Notes under the pieces: generated by a model
Seen by the model: only the letters and a program-made list of their open reading frames with translations
Databases searched by the model: none
What the model was told of the DNA's origin: nothing
Assembly (NCBI GenBank): GCA_043766915.1
Contig: JAYUHO010000131.1
Coordinates: 1 to 5,597, forward strand
Source of the DNA: JANNAT01 sp043766915
Lineage (GTDB): Bacteria > Pseudomonadota > Alphaproteobacteria > Rhodobacterales > Rhodobacteraceae
Reading direction: 5' to 3'
DNA length: 5,597 nt
Program-made: the position numbers and the translations under genes
In this document: one piece after another, positions 1-5,597 of the stretch
Layout of the letters: each line of letters starts with the position of its first letter
Position numbering within the stretch: the first letter of the stretch is position 1

Positions 1-171
1 GTGAAGGATAAATACACCGCCCGCATCGAAGGCGGCCTTGTGCCCGCCGCGCGCTGGGGGCAACCATCCGACATCGGCCAAGTGATTGTGCCGATTGCCG
101 AAGGGGCCATGGCCTTTGCCAATGGGGCGGTAATTCCGGTGGATGGCGGTCTGTCCATCCACAGGCTGTAG
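1..171 (+). CDS. Short-chain dehydrogenase/reductase, C-terminal fragment (5' end outside window)
   Basis: Frame 1 is open from the first base to the TAG at 169-171 and encodes the last 56 residues of a protein. The segment RWGQPSDIG followed about 20 residues later by NGAVIPVDGGLSIHRL is the characteristic C-terminal end of classical SDR enzymes, where a 'R-x-G-x-P-x-D-I/V' loop leads through a helix to the final 'G-x-x-I-x-V-D-G-G' strand. The Rossmann glycine motif and the catalytic Ser-Tyr-Lys lie upstream and cannot be checked, so coenzyme and substrate are unknown. Members with this kind of tail are usually annotated as 3-ketoacyl-ACP reductase-like, but in a catabolic operon an NAD(P)-dependent sugar or polyol dehydrogenase is more likely (inference). 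The GTG at position 1 is in frame, but the fragment is far too short to be a complete SDR of about 250 residues. The stop lies 9 nt before the next start, suggesting co-transcription. Confidence 0.88.
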   Translation: MKDKYTARIEGGLVPAARWGQPSDIGQVIVPIAEGAMAFANGAVIPVDGGLSIHRL

Positions 172-174
172 GGG
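170..174 (+). promoter_or_regulatory. Ribosome binding site of the GMC oxidoreductase gene
   Basis: AGGGG overlaps the stop codon of the preceding SDR gene and sits 6 nt before the ATG at 181. An in-frame TTG at 178 would leave only 3 nt of spacing, so the site favours ATG 181 as the start. Confidence 0.6.
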
Positions 175-180
175 CGGTTG

Positions 181-1764
181 ATGCAAAAAGGTTATGATTT
201 CATCATTATAGGCGGCGGTTCGGCGGGGGCGGTGCTGGCCGCACGGCTGTCAGAAAACCCTGCCGCACAGGTGTTGTTGCTAGAGGCAGGGGGCCGTGAT
301 TGGCATCCGTTCTACCACGTGCCTGCGGGATTTGCGAAAATGACCAAGGGCATCGGGTCTTGGGGTTGGCAGACCGTGCCGCAAAAGCACATGCAGAATA
401 TGGTTATTCGCTATACCCAAGCCAAGGTTATCGGCGGCGGGTCCAGCATCAACGCGCAGCTTTACACGCGCGGCAATGCGCTGGATTACGATGAATGGCG
501 GCAGATGGGCTGCACGGGGTGGTCTTATGCCGACGTGCTGCCCTATTTCCGCAAGTCAGAACATAACGACAGTTTCGAGAATGAATTTCACGGCAAAGGC
601 GGGCCATTGGGCGTCAGCCAACCCCGCGCGCCGCTGCCGATCTGTGAGGCGTATTTTGAGGCCGCACGCCAAATCGGCATTCCGCGCAACCACGATTTCA
701 CGGGTGAAAGCCAAGATGGCGTCGGCTACTACCAACTGACCCAGCGTAAGTATCGGCGGTCTTCTACTTCAACGGCATTTCTGTATCCGGCGCGGGGGCG
801 CAATAACCTGACCGTCAAAACGGGTGCGCAGGTGCTTCGCATCATCGTCGAAAATGGCCGCGCCATTGGCGTTGATCTGGCAGGCATTGGCAGGGTGACT
901 GCGGCAACCGAAGTGGTCCTGTCCTCCGGTGCCATCGGCTCGCCCCGCTTGTTGCAACTGTCTGGCATTGGCCCCGCCGATCATCTGGCCAGCCTTGGCA
1001 TTCCCGTGGTGTTCGATCAGCCGGGGGTGGGCGCGAACCTGCAAGACCATCTTGATCTGTTTGTAATCGCCGAATGCACCGGCCCGCATACCTATGACCG
1101 TTACGCCAAGCTGCCGTGGCAGGCGGTGGCCGCCGTGCAATATGCGCTGACACGGCGCGGCCCGGTGGCGTCCAGCCTGTTTGAAACCGGTGGGTTCTGG
1201 TATGCTGACCCTGACGCGCGGTCGCCGGATATTCAGTTTCACCTTGGCCTAGGCTCTGGCATCGAATCCGGCGTGGCGGCCATGCCGCAGGGCGGGGTTA
1301 CCCTCAATTCCGCCTATCTGCGGCCAAGGTCGCGCGGCACGGTCCGGCTTGCCAGTGCCGATCCAATGGCCGCCCCCTTAATCGACCCCAACTATTGGGC
1401 CGATCCCTATGATCGGGAAATGTCGGTCCGGGGGCTGAAACTGGCGCAGGACATCATGCGGCAATCAGCGTTGAAACCATACGTGTTGGCTGAACGGCTG
1501 CCGGGGCCGGGGGTGATGACCGATCAGGATTACATCGACTACGCCTGCCGCCACGCCAAAACCGATCACCACCCCGTTGGCACCTGCCGCATGGGGTCTG
1601 ACCCCGCCGCCGTGGTGGACCCGACCCTGCGCTTTAACGGCATCGCGGGGATGCGTGTGGTGGATGCGTCGGTGATGCCAACAGTTGTATCGTCTAACAC
1701 CAACGCGCCGACGATCATGATTGCGGAAAAAGCCGCCGACATGATCCGCGCCATGCATGGATAA
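181..1764 (+). CDS. FAD-dependent GMC-family oxidoreductase (choline/alcohol dehydrogenase-like)
   Basis: The 527-residue product is a full-length glucose-methanol-choline oxidoreductase, which oxidises an alcohol to a carbonyl using FAD. The N-terminal dinucleotide-binding motif GGGSAG (residues 11-16) is followed by E35 at the end of the second strand, as expected for FAD ribose binding. GMC signature 1 is around VIGGGSSIN (83-91), signature 2 is GAIGSPRLLQLSGIG (250-264), and LQDH is at 287-290. The C-terminal catalytic block has H464 in HPVGTCRMG, and N506 in PTVVSSN takes the place of the second active-site His of glucose oxidase, as in choline-oxidising members. The residue aligned with the FAD-linking histidine of choline oxidase is I90, so the FAD is probably non-covalent. 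There is no signal peptide, so the enzyme is likely cytoplasmic or membrane-associated and feeds a quinone or other carrier. The operon context argues for a sugar or polyol substrate over choline; this is inference. An alternative TTG start at 178 is less likely. Confidence 0.93.
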   Translation: MQKGYDFIIIGGGSAGAVLAARLSENPAAQVLLLEAGGRDWHPFYHVPAGFAKMTKGIGSWGWQTVPQKHMQNMVIRYTQAKVIGGGSSINAQLYTRGNALDYDEWRQMGCTGWSYADVLPYFRKSEHNDSFENEFHGKGGPLGVSQPRAPLPICEAYFEAARQIGIPRNHDFTGESQDGVGYYQLTQRKYRRSSTSTAFLYPARGRNNLTVKTGAQVLRIIVENGRAIGVDLAGIGRVTAATEVVLSSGAIGSPRLLQLSGIGPADHLASLGIPVVFDQPGVGANLQDHLDLFVIAECTGPHTYDRYAKLPWQAVAAVQYALTRRGPVASSLFETGGFWYADPDARSPDIQFHLGLGSGIESGVAAMPQGGVTLNSAYLRPRSRGTVRLASADPMAAPLIDPNYWADPYDREMSVRGLKLAQDIMRQSALKPYVLAERLPGPGVMTDQDYIDYACRHAKTDHHPVGTCRMGSDPAAVVDPTLRFNGIAGMRVVDASVMPTVVSSNTNAPTIMIAEKAADMIRAMHG

Positions 1765-1768
1765 CCCA

Positions 1769-2080
1769 ATGATTCGCCACATCGTTTTGATCCGGTTTCG
1801 TGCTGAAGTAACTGAAGCCACTATCGACGCCATCTTCGCCGACCTGCACGCCATCAAGGCCAAACTGCCCGGCGTGCTGGCCATCACGTCTGGCCGCAGC
1901 GAAAGCCCGGAACAGATAGAGCGTGGCTATTTGCACGGCTTTGTGGCCGATTTCGCGGATTGGGCAGCACTTGCTGCTTATCAAGACCACCCCGACCATA
2001 AACGCCTCGGCGCTGCATTGGTTGCAGGTGCAGTCGGCGGAATCGACGGTATTTTGGTGTTCGATCTGCCCGTCGCCTGA
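1769..2080 (+). CDS. Dabb (stress-responsive A/B barrel) domain protein
   Basis: This 103-residue protein is a single Dabb domain, a small ferredoxin-like alpha+beta fold that usually forms a dimeric barrel. It opens with MIRHIVLIRF, the standard first strand of the family, and has the central G-Y-x-H-G-F-V strand (53-59), DF at 61-62 and the Y-x-x-H-P-x-H motif (Y71, H74, P75, H77). The final strand GILVFDL (94-100) completes the domain. Start choice: ATG 1769 gives the usual family N-terminus and lies 4 nt after the GMC stop. An in-frame ATG at 1757 would add MDNP and overlap the GMC gene by 8 nt. Neither has a clear ribosome binding site, so translation probably depends on coupling to the GMC gene. 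Many Dabb proteins are uncharacterised; some are cyclases or handle reactive ketide-like products. A role acting on the product of the neighbouring oxidoreductases is inference. Confidence 0.85.
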   Translation: MIRHIVLIRFRAEVTEATIDAIFADLHAIKAKLPGVLAITSGRSESPEQIERGYLHGFVADFADWAALAAYQDHPDHKRLGAALVAGAVGGIDGILVFDLPVA

Positions 2081-2096
2081 ACCATTTCCTAGATAC

Positions 2097-2100
2097 GAGG
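2097..2100 (+). promoter_or_regulatory. Ribosome binding site of the DUF993 gene
   Basis: GAGG lies 6 nt before ATG 2107, inside the 26-nt gap after the Dabb gene. The spacing supports this start. The gap shows no palindrome or promoter-like pair that would suggest an internal operator. Confidence 0.55.
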
Positions 2101-2106
2101 CCCGAT

Positions 2107-3270
2107 ATGCTGACCCTGCCAACCAAATCCAACACGCTGCAACCCTACCGACTGCTGGGCAATCCGCTGACCCCGCGCCAGCCCAAAATCCCGCTGACGC
2201 GCACAGCATTTGCCGCCGCCCATGTGGTCAGCGACCCTTTGCGTGAACGGAACCCGTGGGATACCAGGCCCGCCGTGGATTGGGACGCCACTCTTGACTT
2301 TCGCCAGATGCTTTGGGATCAGGGGCTTGATCTGGCCGAGGCGATGGATACGGCGCAACGCGGCATGGGGGTGGATTGGCCCACAGCACTGGAACTGATC
2401 CAGCGCACCATGGTTGCCGCCCGCGCGCACCCGCTGAAACCGCGCGTCGCTTGCGGGGCGGGCACCGACCATATCCCGCTGGCGGATTTGCGTAGTGCCG
2501 ACGCTATCCTCGCCGCCTATGTGACGCAAGCCGAGGCGATTGAGGCAGCAGGCGGGCAGTTGATCTTGATGGCCAGCCGCGCGTTTCCGGCTATGGGCGC
2601 GGATGAGGCAACCTACCGCGCCGTCTACCGCCGCCTGATTGATGGCGCGAAAGACCCGGTGATCCTGCATTGGCTGGGCGATATGTTCGATGTGGCCCTT
2701 GCGGGGTATTGGGGCAGCCATGATGTGGCGGTTGCATCGGATTTCGTGCTGTCATTGATCGCCGAAAATCCCGGCAAGGTGGACGGCATCAAGATATCCC
2801 TGCTGGACCAAGCGCATGAAGAAGCCTTTCGTGCCCGTCTGCCTGCGGGCGTGCGGCTTTATACCGGCGATGATTTTAACTATGCCGACCTGATCGCGGG
2901 GAATGGCACGCAGTATTCCCACGCGTTGCTGGGTATTTTCGCGGCCATTGCCCCCGCCGCCAGTCAGGCGCTGGAGGCACTGGCGGGGGGCGATATGGCC
3001 ACCTATCACGCCCTGCTGGCCCCAACCGTTCCCCTAAGCCGCGAGATTTTCAGCACTCCGACCCGGTTTTACAAAGCGGGCATCGCTTTTCTTTCGTGGT
3101 TAAACGGCCATCAGGCGCATTTCATCATGCCAGCGGGCTTTCAATCCAGCCGCGATATCGTTCACTATGCTGCAGTGTTCCGCTTGGCAGATGCTGCAAG
3201 GCTGCTGACCAATCCGGATCTGGCGGTGGCGCGGATGCGCACGCTGCTGGCGCTGCACGGGATCGAATAA
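2107..3270 (+). CDS. DUF993 family protein, dihydrodipicolinate synthase-like TIM-barrel (putative class I aldolase/lyase)
   Basis: The 387-residue product matches the DUF993 family, commonly annotated 'dihydrodipicolinate synthase family protein', and has the family's usual length. DHDPS-like landmarks appear in order: a GMGVDW turn (86-91), RVACGAGTD (113-121) matching the 'viaGtg' strand, PVILHWLGDMFD (184-195) where DHDPS has its YNVP motif, DGIKIS with K229 at the Schiff-base lysine position, and YTGDDFNY (252-259) matching the DHDPS 'SGDD' strand. K229 and G254 are 25 residues apart, the same spacing as K161 and G186 in E. coli DapA. The Thr-Thr pair and Tyr133 of true DHDPS are not at the matching positions. 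The extra ~90 residues compared with DapA lie mainly at both ends. A lysine biosynthesis role is unlikely; aldol cleavage or dehydration of an oxidised sugar derivative is the best inference from the neighbours. No substrate is established here. Confidence 0.87.
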   Translation: MLTLPTKSNTLQPYRLLGNPLTPRQPKIPLTRTAFAAAHVVSDPLRERNPWDTRPAVDWDATLDFRQMLWDQGLDLAEAMDTAQRGMGVDWPTALELIQRTMVAARAHPLKPRVACGAGTDHIPLADLRSADAILAAYVTQAEAIEAAGGQLILMASRAFPAMGADEATYRAVYRRLIDGAKDPVILHWLGDMFDVALAGYWGSHDVAVASDFVLSLIAENPGKVDGIKISLLDQAHEEAFRARLPAGVRLYTGDDFNYADLIAGNGTQYSHALLGIFAAIAPAASQALEALAGGDMATYHALLAPTVPLSREIFSTPTRFYKAGIAFLSWLNGHQAHFIMPAGFQSSRDIVHYAAVFRLADAARLLTNPDLAVARMRTLLALHGIE

Positions 3271-3276
3271 GAGGGG
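3271..3276 (+). promoter_or_regulatory. Possible ribosome binding site of the LacI-type gene (long spacing)
   Basis: GAGGGG directly follows the DUF993 stop codon and is 12 nt from ATG 3289, longer than usual. AAGGG at 3282-3286 is only 2 nt from the start. Initiation may therefore be modest, which would fit a regulator made at lower level than the enzymes (inference). Confidence 0.35.
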
Positions 3277-3288
3277 CGAACAAGGGCG

Positions 3289-4290
3289 ATGAACCGAAGG
3301 CCAACGATCATTGATGTGGCCCGCGCGGCGGGTGTTTCCAAATCGACGGTCAGCCTTGTTTTGCAAAACAGCCCGCTGGTAAAAGAGCAGACGCGGCGGC
3401 TGGTGAAGCAGGCGATGCTTGATATCGGCTATGTCTATAACCGCAATGCCGCCAACCTGCGGTCGTCTAATGCCGGGCTGATCGGGTTGGTGATCAATGA
3501 TTTGCGCAACCCGTTCTTTACCGAATTTGCCACCTCGGTGCAAATGGCCTTGTCTGAACGCGGCTATGCATGCGTGCTGGCCAACACCGATGAAGACCCC
3601 GCCGTGCAGGCGCAAGTTGTGAACGCGATGATCGAACATGGGGTGTCGGCATTGGTTATATCGCCTGCTTACGGGGATGAAGAGGCCACCTTTCTTCCCC
3701 TGATCCGGGCAGGCATTCCCGCGATGCAGGTGCTGCGCAAGGTGGATGACCGCGCGGACCATTTCCCCTTTGCGGCCCCTGATTATCCAACGGGCAGCCG
3801 TTTGGCCGCCGAACATCTGCTGGCAACGGGCGCGCGCCGGATTGCCTTTGTCGGGGGTGTTGCCGGGCGCGCCGTTGCCCGCGAACGGATGTCGGGCTAT
3901 CTGGCGGCCTTGGCCAAGGCCGGGATGGCGCCGGTGGTGATCCACGGCCGTGCCTCACGCGACTTTGGCCGTGAAGCGGCGCGGATTTTGGCGCAAGACC
4001 ACCCGGATGTAGATGCGGCCATTTGCTTTAATGATCTGGTGGCGTTGGGTGTGCTGAACGGGTTTGCCGAACGCGGTCGTGCGGTGGGGCCATCCTTCCG
4101 GCTTGTCGGTTTCGACGATATCGAGGAATGCGCGCAGGCCTATCCCGCCCTTTCATCAGTGCGCTGCAACATCGCAGGTTTTGGCAAATCCATTGCATCC
4201 ACAATTCTAACCTGGCTGGAAGACGGGCACGCCCCCGCCACCCAGACGCTGACCGATGTTGAATTGGTCATCCGCGCCTCCAGCGCCTGA
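3289..4290 (+). CDS. LacI/GalR-family transcriptional repressor
   Basis: The 333-residue product has the full LacI-family layout and length. The N-terminal helix-turn-helix is TIIDVARAAGVSKSTVSLVL (6-25), followed by a third helix and a hinge with A55-N56-L57, where L57 matches the leucine that wedges into the operator minor groove. From residue 64 (LIGLVINDLRNPFF) on it is a periplasmic-binding-protein-like effector domain, with CFNDLVALGVL (246-256) and LVGFDDIEE (272-280) as typical C-subdomain landmarks. At the LacI specificity positions 17, 18 and 22 it has K18, S19 and L23. Position inside the operon, between the aldolase-like gene and glycerate kinase, suggests it controls this operon, including itself, with a sugar or sugar-acid pathway compound as effector (inference). 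No operator was found in the short gaps, so its site is probably upstream of the window. It ends 9 nt before the next gene. Confidence 0.94.
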   Translation: MNRRPTIIDVARAAGVSKSTVSLVLQNSPLVKEQTRRLVKQAMLDIGYVYNRNAANLRSSNAGLIGLVINDLRNPFFTEFATSVQMALSERGYACVLANTDEDPAVQAQVVNAMIEHGVSALVISPAYGDEEATFLPLIRAGIPAMQVLRKVDDRADHFPFAAPDYPTGSRLAAEHLLATGARRIAFVGGVAGRAVARERMSGYLAALAKAGMAPVVIHGRASRDFGREAARILAQDHPDVDAAICFNDLVALGVLNGFAERGRAVGPSFRLVGFDDIEECAQAYPALSSVRCNIAGFGKSIASTILTWLEDGHAPATQTLTDVELVIRASSA

Positions 4291-4294
4291 AGGA
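4290..4294 (+). promoter_or_regulatory. Ribosome binding site of the glycerate kinase gene
   Basis: AAGGA begins on the last base of the LacI gene's stop codon and lies 5 nt before ATG 4300. This is the strongest Shine-Dalgarno match in the window and confirms the start. Confidence 0.65.
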
Positions 4295-4299
4295 CGATT

Positions 4300-5559
4300 A
4301 TGATCCCCGATCCAGATGCATTCCTGCGCGGCCTGTTCGAGGTTGCCGTCAAAGTGGCCGATCCCATGCGGTCCCTCGCCGCGCACTTACCCCCCCGTCC
4401 CATGGGCCGCGTGGTGGTCATTGGGGCAGGCAAAGCCAGCGCGCGGATGGCCGAAGCGGTCGAAGCTGCTTGGGGTCCGTGCGACGGTTTGGTGATTACC
4501 CGCTATGGCTATGGCCGCCCCTGCAAGGGCATTGAGATTGTCGAGGCGTCGCATCCGGTGCCGGACAGGGCAGGGCAGCAAGCAACCGCCCGGATGCTGG
4601 ATTTGCTGGCGACTTTGGGCGAGGATGACTTCGTTCTGGCGCTTATATCCGGCGGCGCATCGGCTTTGTTGGTGGCCCCATGCGATGGCGTTAGTCTGGC
4701 CGAAAAACAGGCGGTGAATGCCGCCCTTTTGGCCTCCGGTGCGCCGATTGATAGGATGAACACGGTGCGCAAACATCTAAGCCGGGTGAAGGGCGGGCAG
4801 CTGGCCGCCGCCGCCTATCCTGCGCGCATGCTGGCGCTGATGATATCCGATGTGCCCGGCGATGATCCGGCTTTCATCGGGTCCGGCCCCACAGTGGGCG
4901 AGATGACAACCCCTGCGCAAGCCCGCGCCATTCTTGATCACTGGCAGGTGCAGGTGCCGGCCTCTGTGAGCGATGCGCTGGGTCAGGCGTCAACGGTTAT
5001 AGCCCCCGACGACCTGCGGCTGTCGCGTGTCAGCAACCACATCTTCGCCGCCCCGCTGCAATCTTTGAACGCCGCCGCCGGGATGGCCCGCGCGGCAGGC
5101 TGCGATGTGCGCCTGATGGGCGATGCGTTAGAGGGTGAGGCGCGTGACGTGGCGACTGACCACGCGGCACAGGCTTTGCGCCTCAAATCTGCGATGCGGC
5201 ACGGCGACGCCCCGGTTTTATTGCTGTCGGGTGGCGAGCTGACCGTCACACGGCGCGGCGCGGGTATCGGCGGGCCAAATGCCGAATACTGTCTGGCGCT
5301 GGCCATCGCGTTACAGGGTGCTGCTGGCATTCACGGCTTGGCCTGCGATACCGATGGCGTCGACGGGGCCGCCGAGGTGGCGGGGGCGGTGGTGACGCCA
5401 AACACGTTGCACGCGGCGCGGCAGGCGGGGCTGATACCCAAGGACAGTCTTGACAGAAATGACGCGCATACGTTCTTTGCGGCGATCAACGGCCAGGTGA
5501 TTACCGGGCCAACCCTGACCAATGTGAACGACTTTCGCGCGCTGCTGATCACCGCTTGA
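4300..5559 (+). CDS. gckA: Glycerate 2-kinase, MOFRL/DUF4147 type
   Basis: The 419-residue product matches the two-domain MOFRL glycerate kinases (usual length about 410-440), which phosphorylate D-glycerate with ATP to 2-phosphoglycerate in the cytoplasm. The N-terminal DUF4147 domain shows IGAGKAS with K45 (41-47), SGGASALL (117-124), RKHLSRVKGGQLA (157-169, with R157, K158 and K164) and SDVPGDDPAFIGSGPT (183-198). The C-terminal MOFRL domain has LSGGELTVT (309-317), GIGGPNAEY (322-330) where many homologues read GGRNQE, and DTDGVDG (350-356). The end TGPTLTNVND is also typical. Older records name this family 'hydroxypyruvate reductase' (TtuD), which is a known misannotation; the symbol gckA follows the methylotroph usage and is by family only. 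As the last gene of the operon it probably carries a C3 product (glycerate, perhaps from tartronate semialdehyde or hydroxypyruvate) into central metabolism. No reductase making glycerate is seen in the window unless the truncated SDR does so. Confidence 0.93.
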   Translation: MIPDPDAFLRGLFEVAVKVADPMRSLAAHLPPRPMGRVVVIGAGKASARMAEAVEAAWGPCDGLVITRYGYGRPCKGIEIVEASHPVPDRAGQQATARMLDLLATLGEDDFVLALISGGASALLVAPCDGVSLAEKQAVNAALLASGAPIDRMNTVRKHLSRVKGGQLAAAAYPARMLALMISDVPGDDPAFIGSGPTVGEMTTPAQARAILDHWQVQVPASVSDALGQASTVIAPDDLRLSRVSNHIFAAPLQSLNAAAGMARAAGCDVRLMGDALEGEARDVATDHAAQALRLKSAMRHGDAPVLLLSGGELTVTRRGAGIGGPNAEYCLALAIALQGAAGIHGLACDTDGVDGAAEVAGAVVTPNTLHAARQAGLIPKDSLDRNDAHTFFAAINGQVITGPTLTNVNDFRALLITA

Positions 5560-5597
5560 TCAAGGTCTTGCCCGCAAGGGATCGGGGCGGTAACGGT

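Larger units (their letters stand above)
1..5559 (+). other. Putative catabolic operon (SDR - GMC - Dabb - DUF993 - LacI - glycerate kinase)
   Basis: All six genes share a strand, and the gaps are 9, 4 (or an 8-nt overlap), 26, 18 and 9 nt. None of the gaps has room for a normal promoter plus terminator. The operon begins upstream of the window, and transport genes, expected for such a set, are not in view. No strong terminator is seen in the 38 nt after the last gene, so transcription may continue. Confidence 0.75.

Noticed and set aside
769..1242. 157-codon open frame on the - strand opposite the GMC gene
   Set aside because: It covers the GMC signature 2 region in antisense and has no motif or ribosome binding site of note.
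2081..2106. Search for a LacI-type operator or promoter in the largest gap
   Set aside because: The 26 nt contain only a ribosome binding site; no palindrome with a central CG and no -35/-10 pair are seen.
1715..2209. 164-codon - strand open frame across the GMC-Dabb-DUF993 junctions
   Set aside because: It spans three sense genes and both their gaps and encodes a Cys/Ala/Gly-rich low-information sequence with no domain.
1923..2246. 107-codon + strand open frame overlapping the Dabb and DUF993 genes
   Set aside because: It is out of frame with both real genes, and its translation resembles no family.
2089..2721. 210-codon open frame on the - strand opposite the DUF993 gene
   Set aside because: It is an antisense shadow of a gene with clear DHDPS-like motifs; it has no recognisable motif and a composition typical of such shadows.
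3100..3945. 281-codon open frame on the - strand opposite the DUF993 end and LacI gene
   Set aside because: It lies antisense to two clearly identified genes, is rich in His, Arg, Gln and Gly as expected for antisense frames of GC-rich coding DNA, and matches no recognisable domain.
5567..5578. Small inverted repeat CTTGC-CC-GCAAG after the kinase gene, considered as a terminator
   Set aside because: The stem is only 5 bp with a 2-nt loop (or 4 bp with a 4-nt loop) and is not followed by a T run; too weak to call.
5560..5597. Short open frame on the - strand ending in TGA at 5562-5560, possibly the C-terminus of a convergent gene
   Set aside because: Only about 12 codons are visible (ending RYRPDPLRARP), which is too little to tell a real gene end from chance; sequence beyond the window is needed.

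Overview
The window comes from a GC-rich bacterial chromosome or plasmid (roughly 60% GC by eye). Gene content, codon style and the protein families point to an alphaproteobacterium, most likely of the Rhodobacteraceae/roseobacter or rhizobial type. That placement is inference; no taxonomic marker gene is present.

All genes lie on the + strand and are packed almost end to end. In order: (1) the 3' end of a short-chain dehydrogenase/reductase (1-171, cut by the window edge); (2) a full-length FAD-dependent GMC oxidoreductase (181-1764); (3) a small Dabb (stress-responsive A/B barrel) protein (about 1769-2080); (4) a DUF993 protein, a distant relative of the dihydrodipicolinate synthase/N-acetylneuraminate lyase class I aldolases (2107-3270); (5) a LacI-type repressor (3289-4290); (6) a MOFRL-type glycerate 2-kinase (4300-5559). 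Gaps are only about 4 to 26 nt, so the six genes look like one operon whose promoter lies upstream of the window. The last 38 nt (5560-5597) hold no assignable feature, and no stretch longer than 300 nt lacks a gene.

Read together, the set looks like a sugar, polyol or sugar-acid catabolic operon under LacI-type control. Two oxidoreductases (SDR and GMC) could oxidise the substrate. The Dabb protein could accompany or process the oxidised product. The DUF993 aldolase-like protein could cleave it, and glycerate 2-kinase would deliver the resulting C3 unit to glycolysis as 2-phosphoglycerate. The substrate cannot be read from the sequence.

The most interesting points are the DUF993 protein, which keeps the Schiff-base lysine region of the DHDPS fold but not its pyruvate-binding and tyrosine motifs, and the Dabb protein, which carries the four His/Tyr positions that form the active site of plant olivetolic acid cyclase. 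No mobile element, CRISPR array, RNA gene or convincing terminator is visible.
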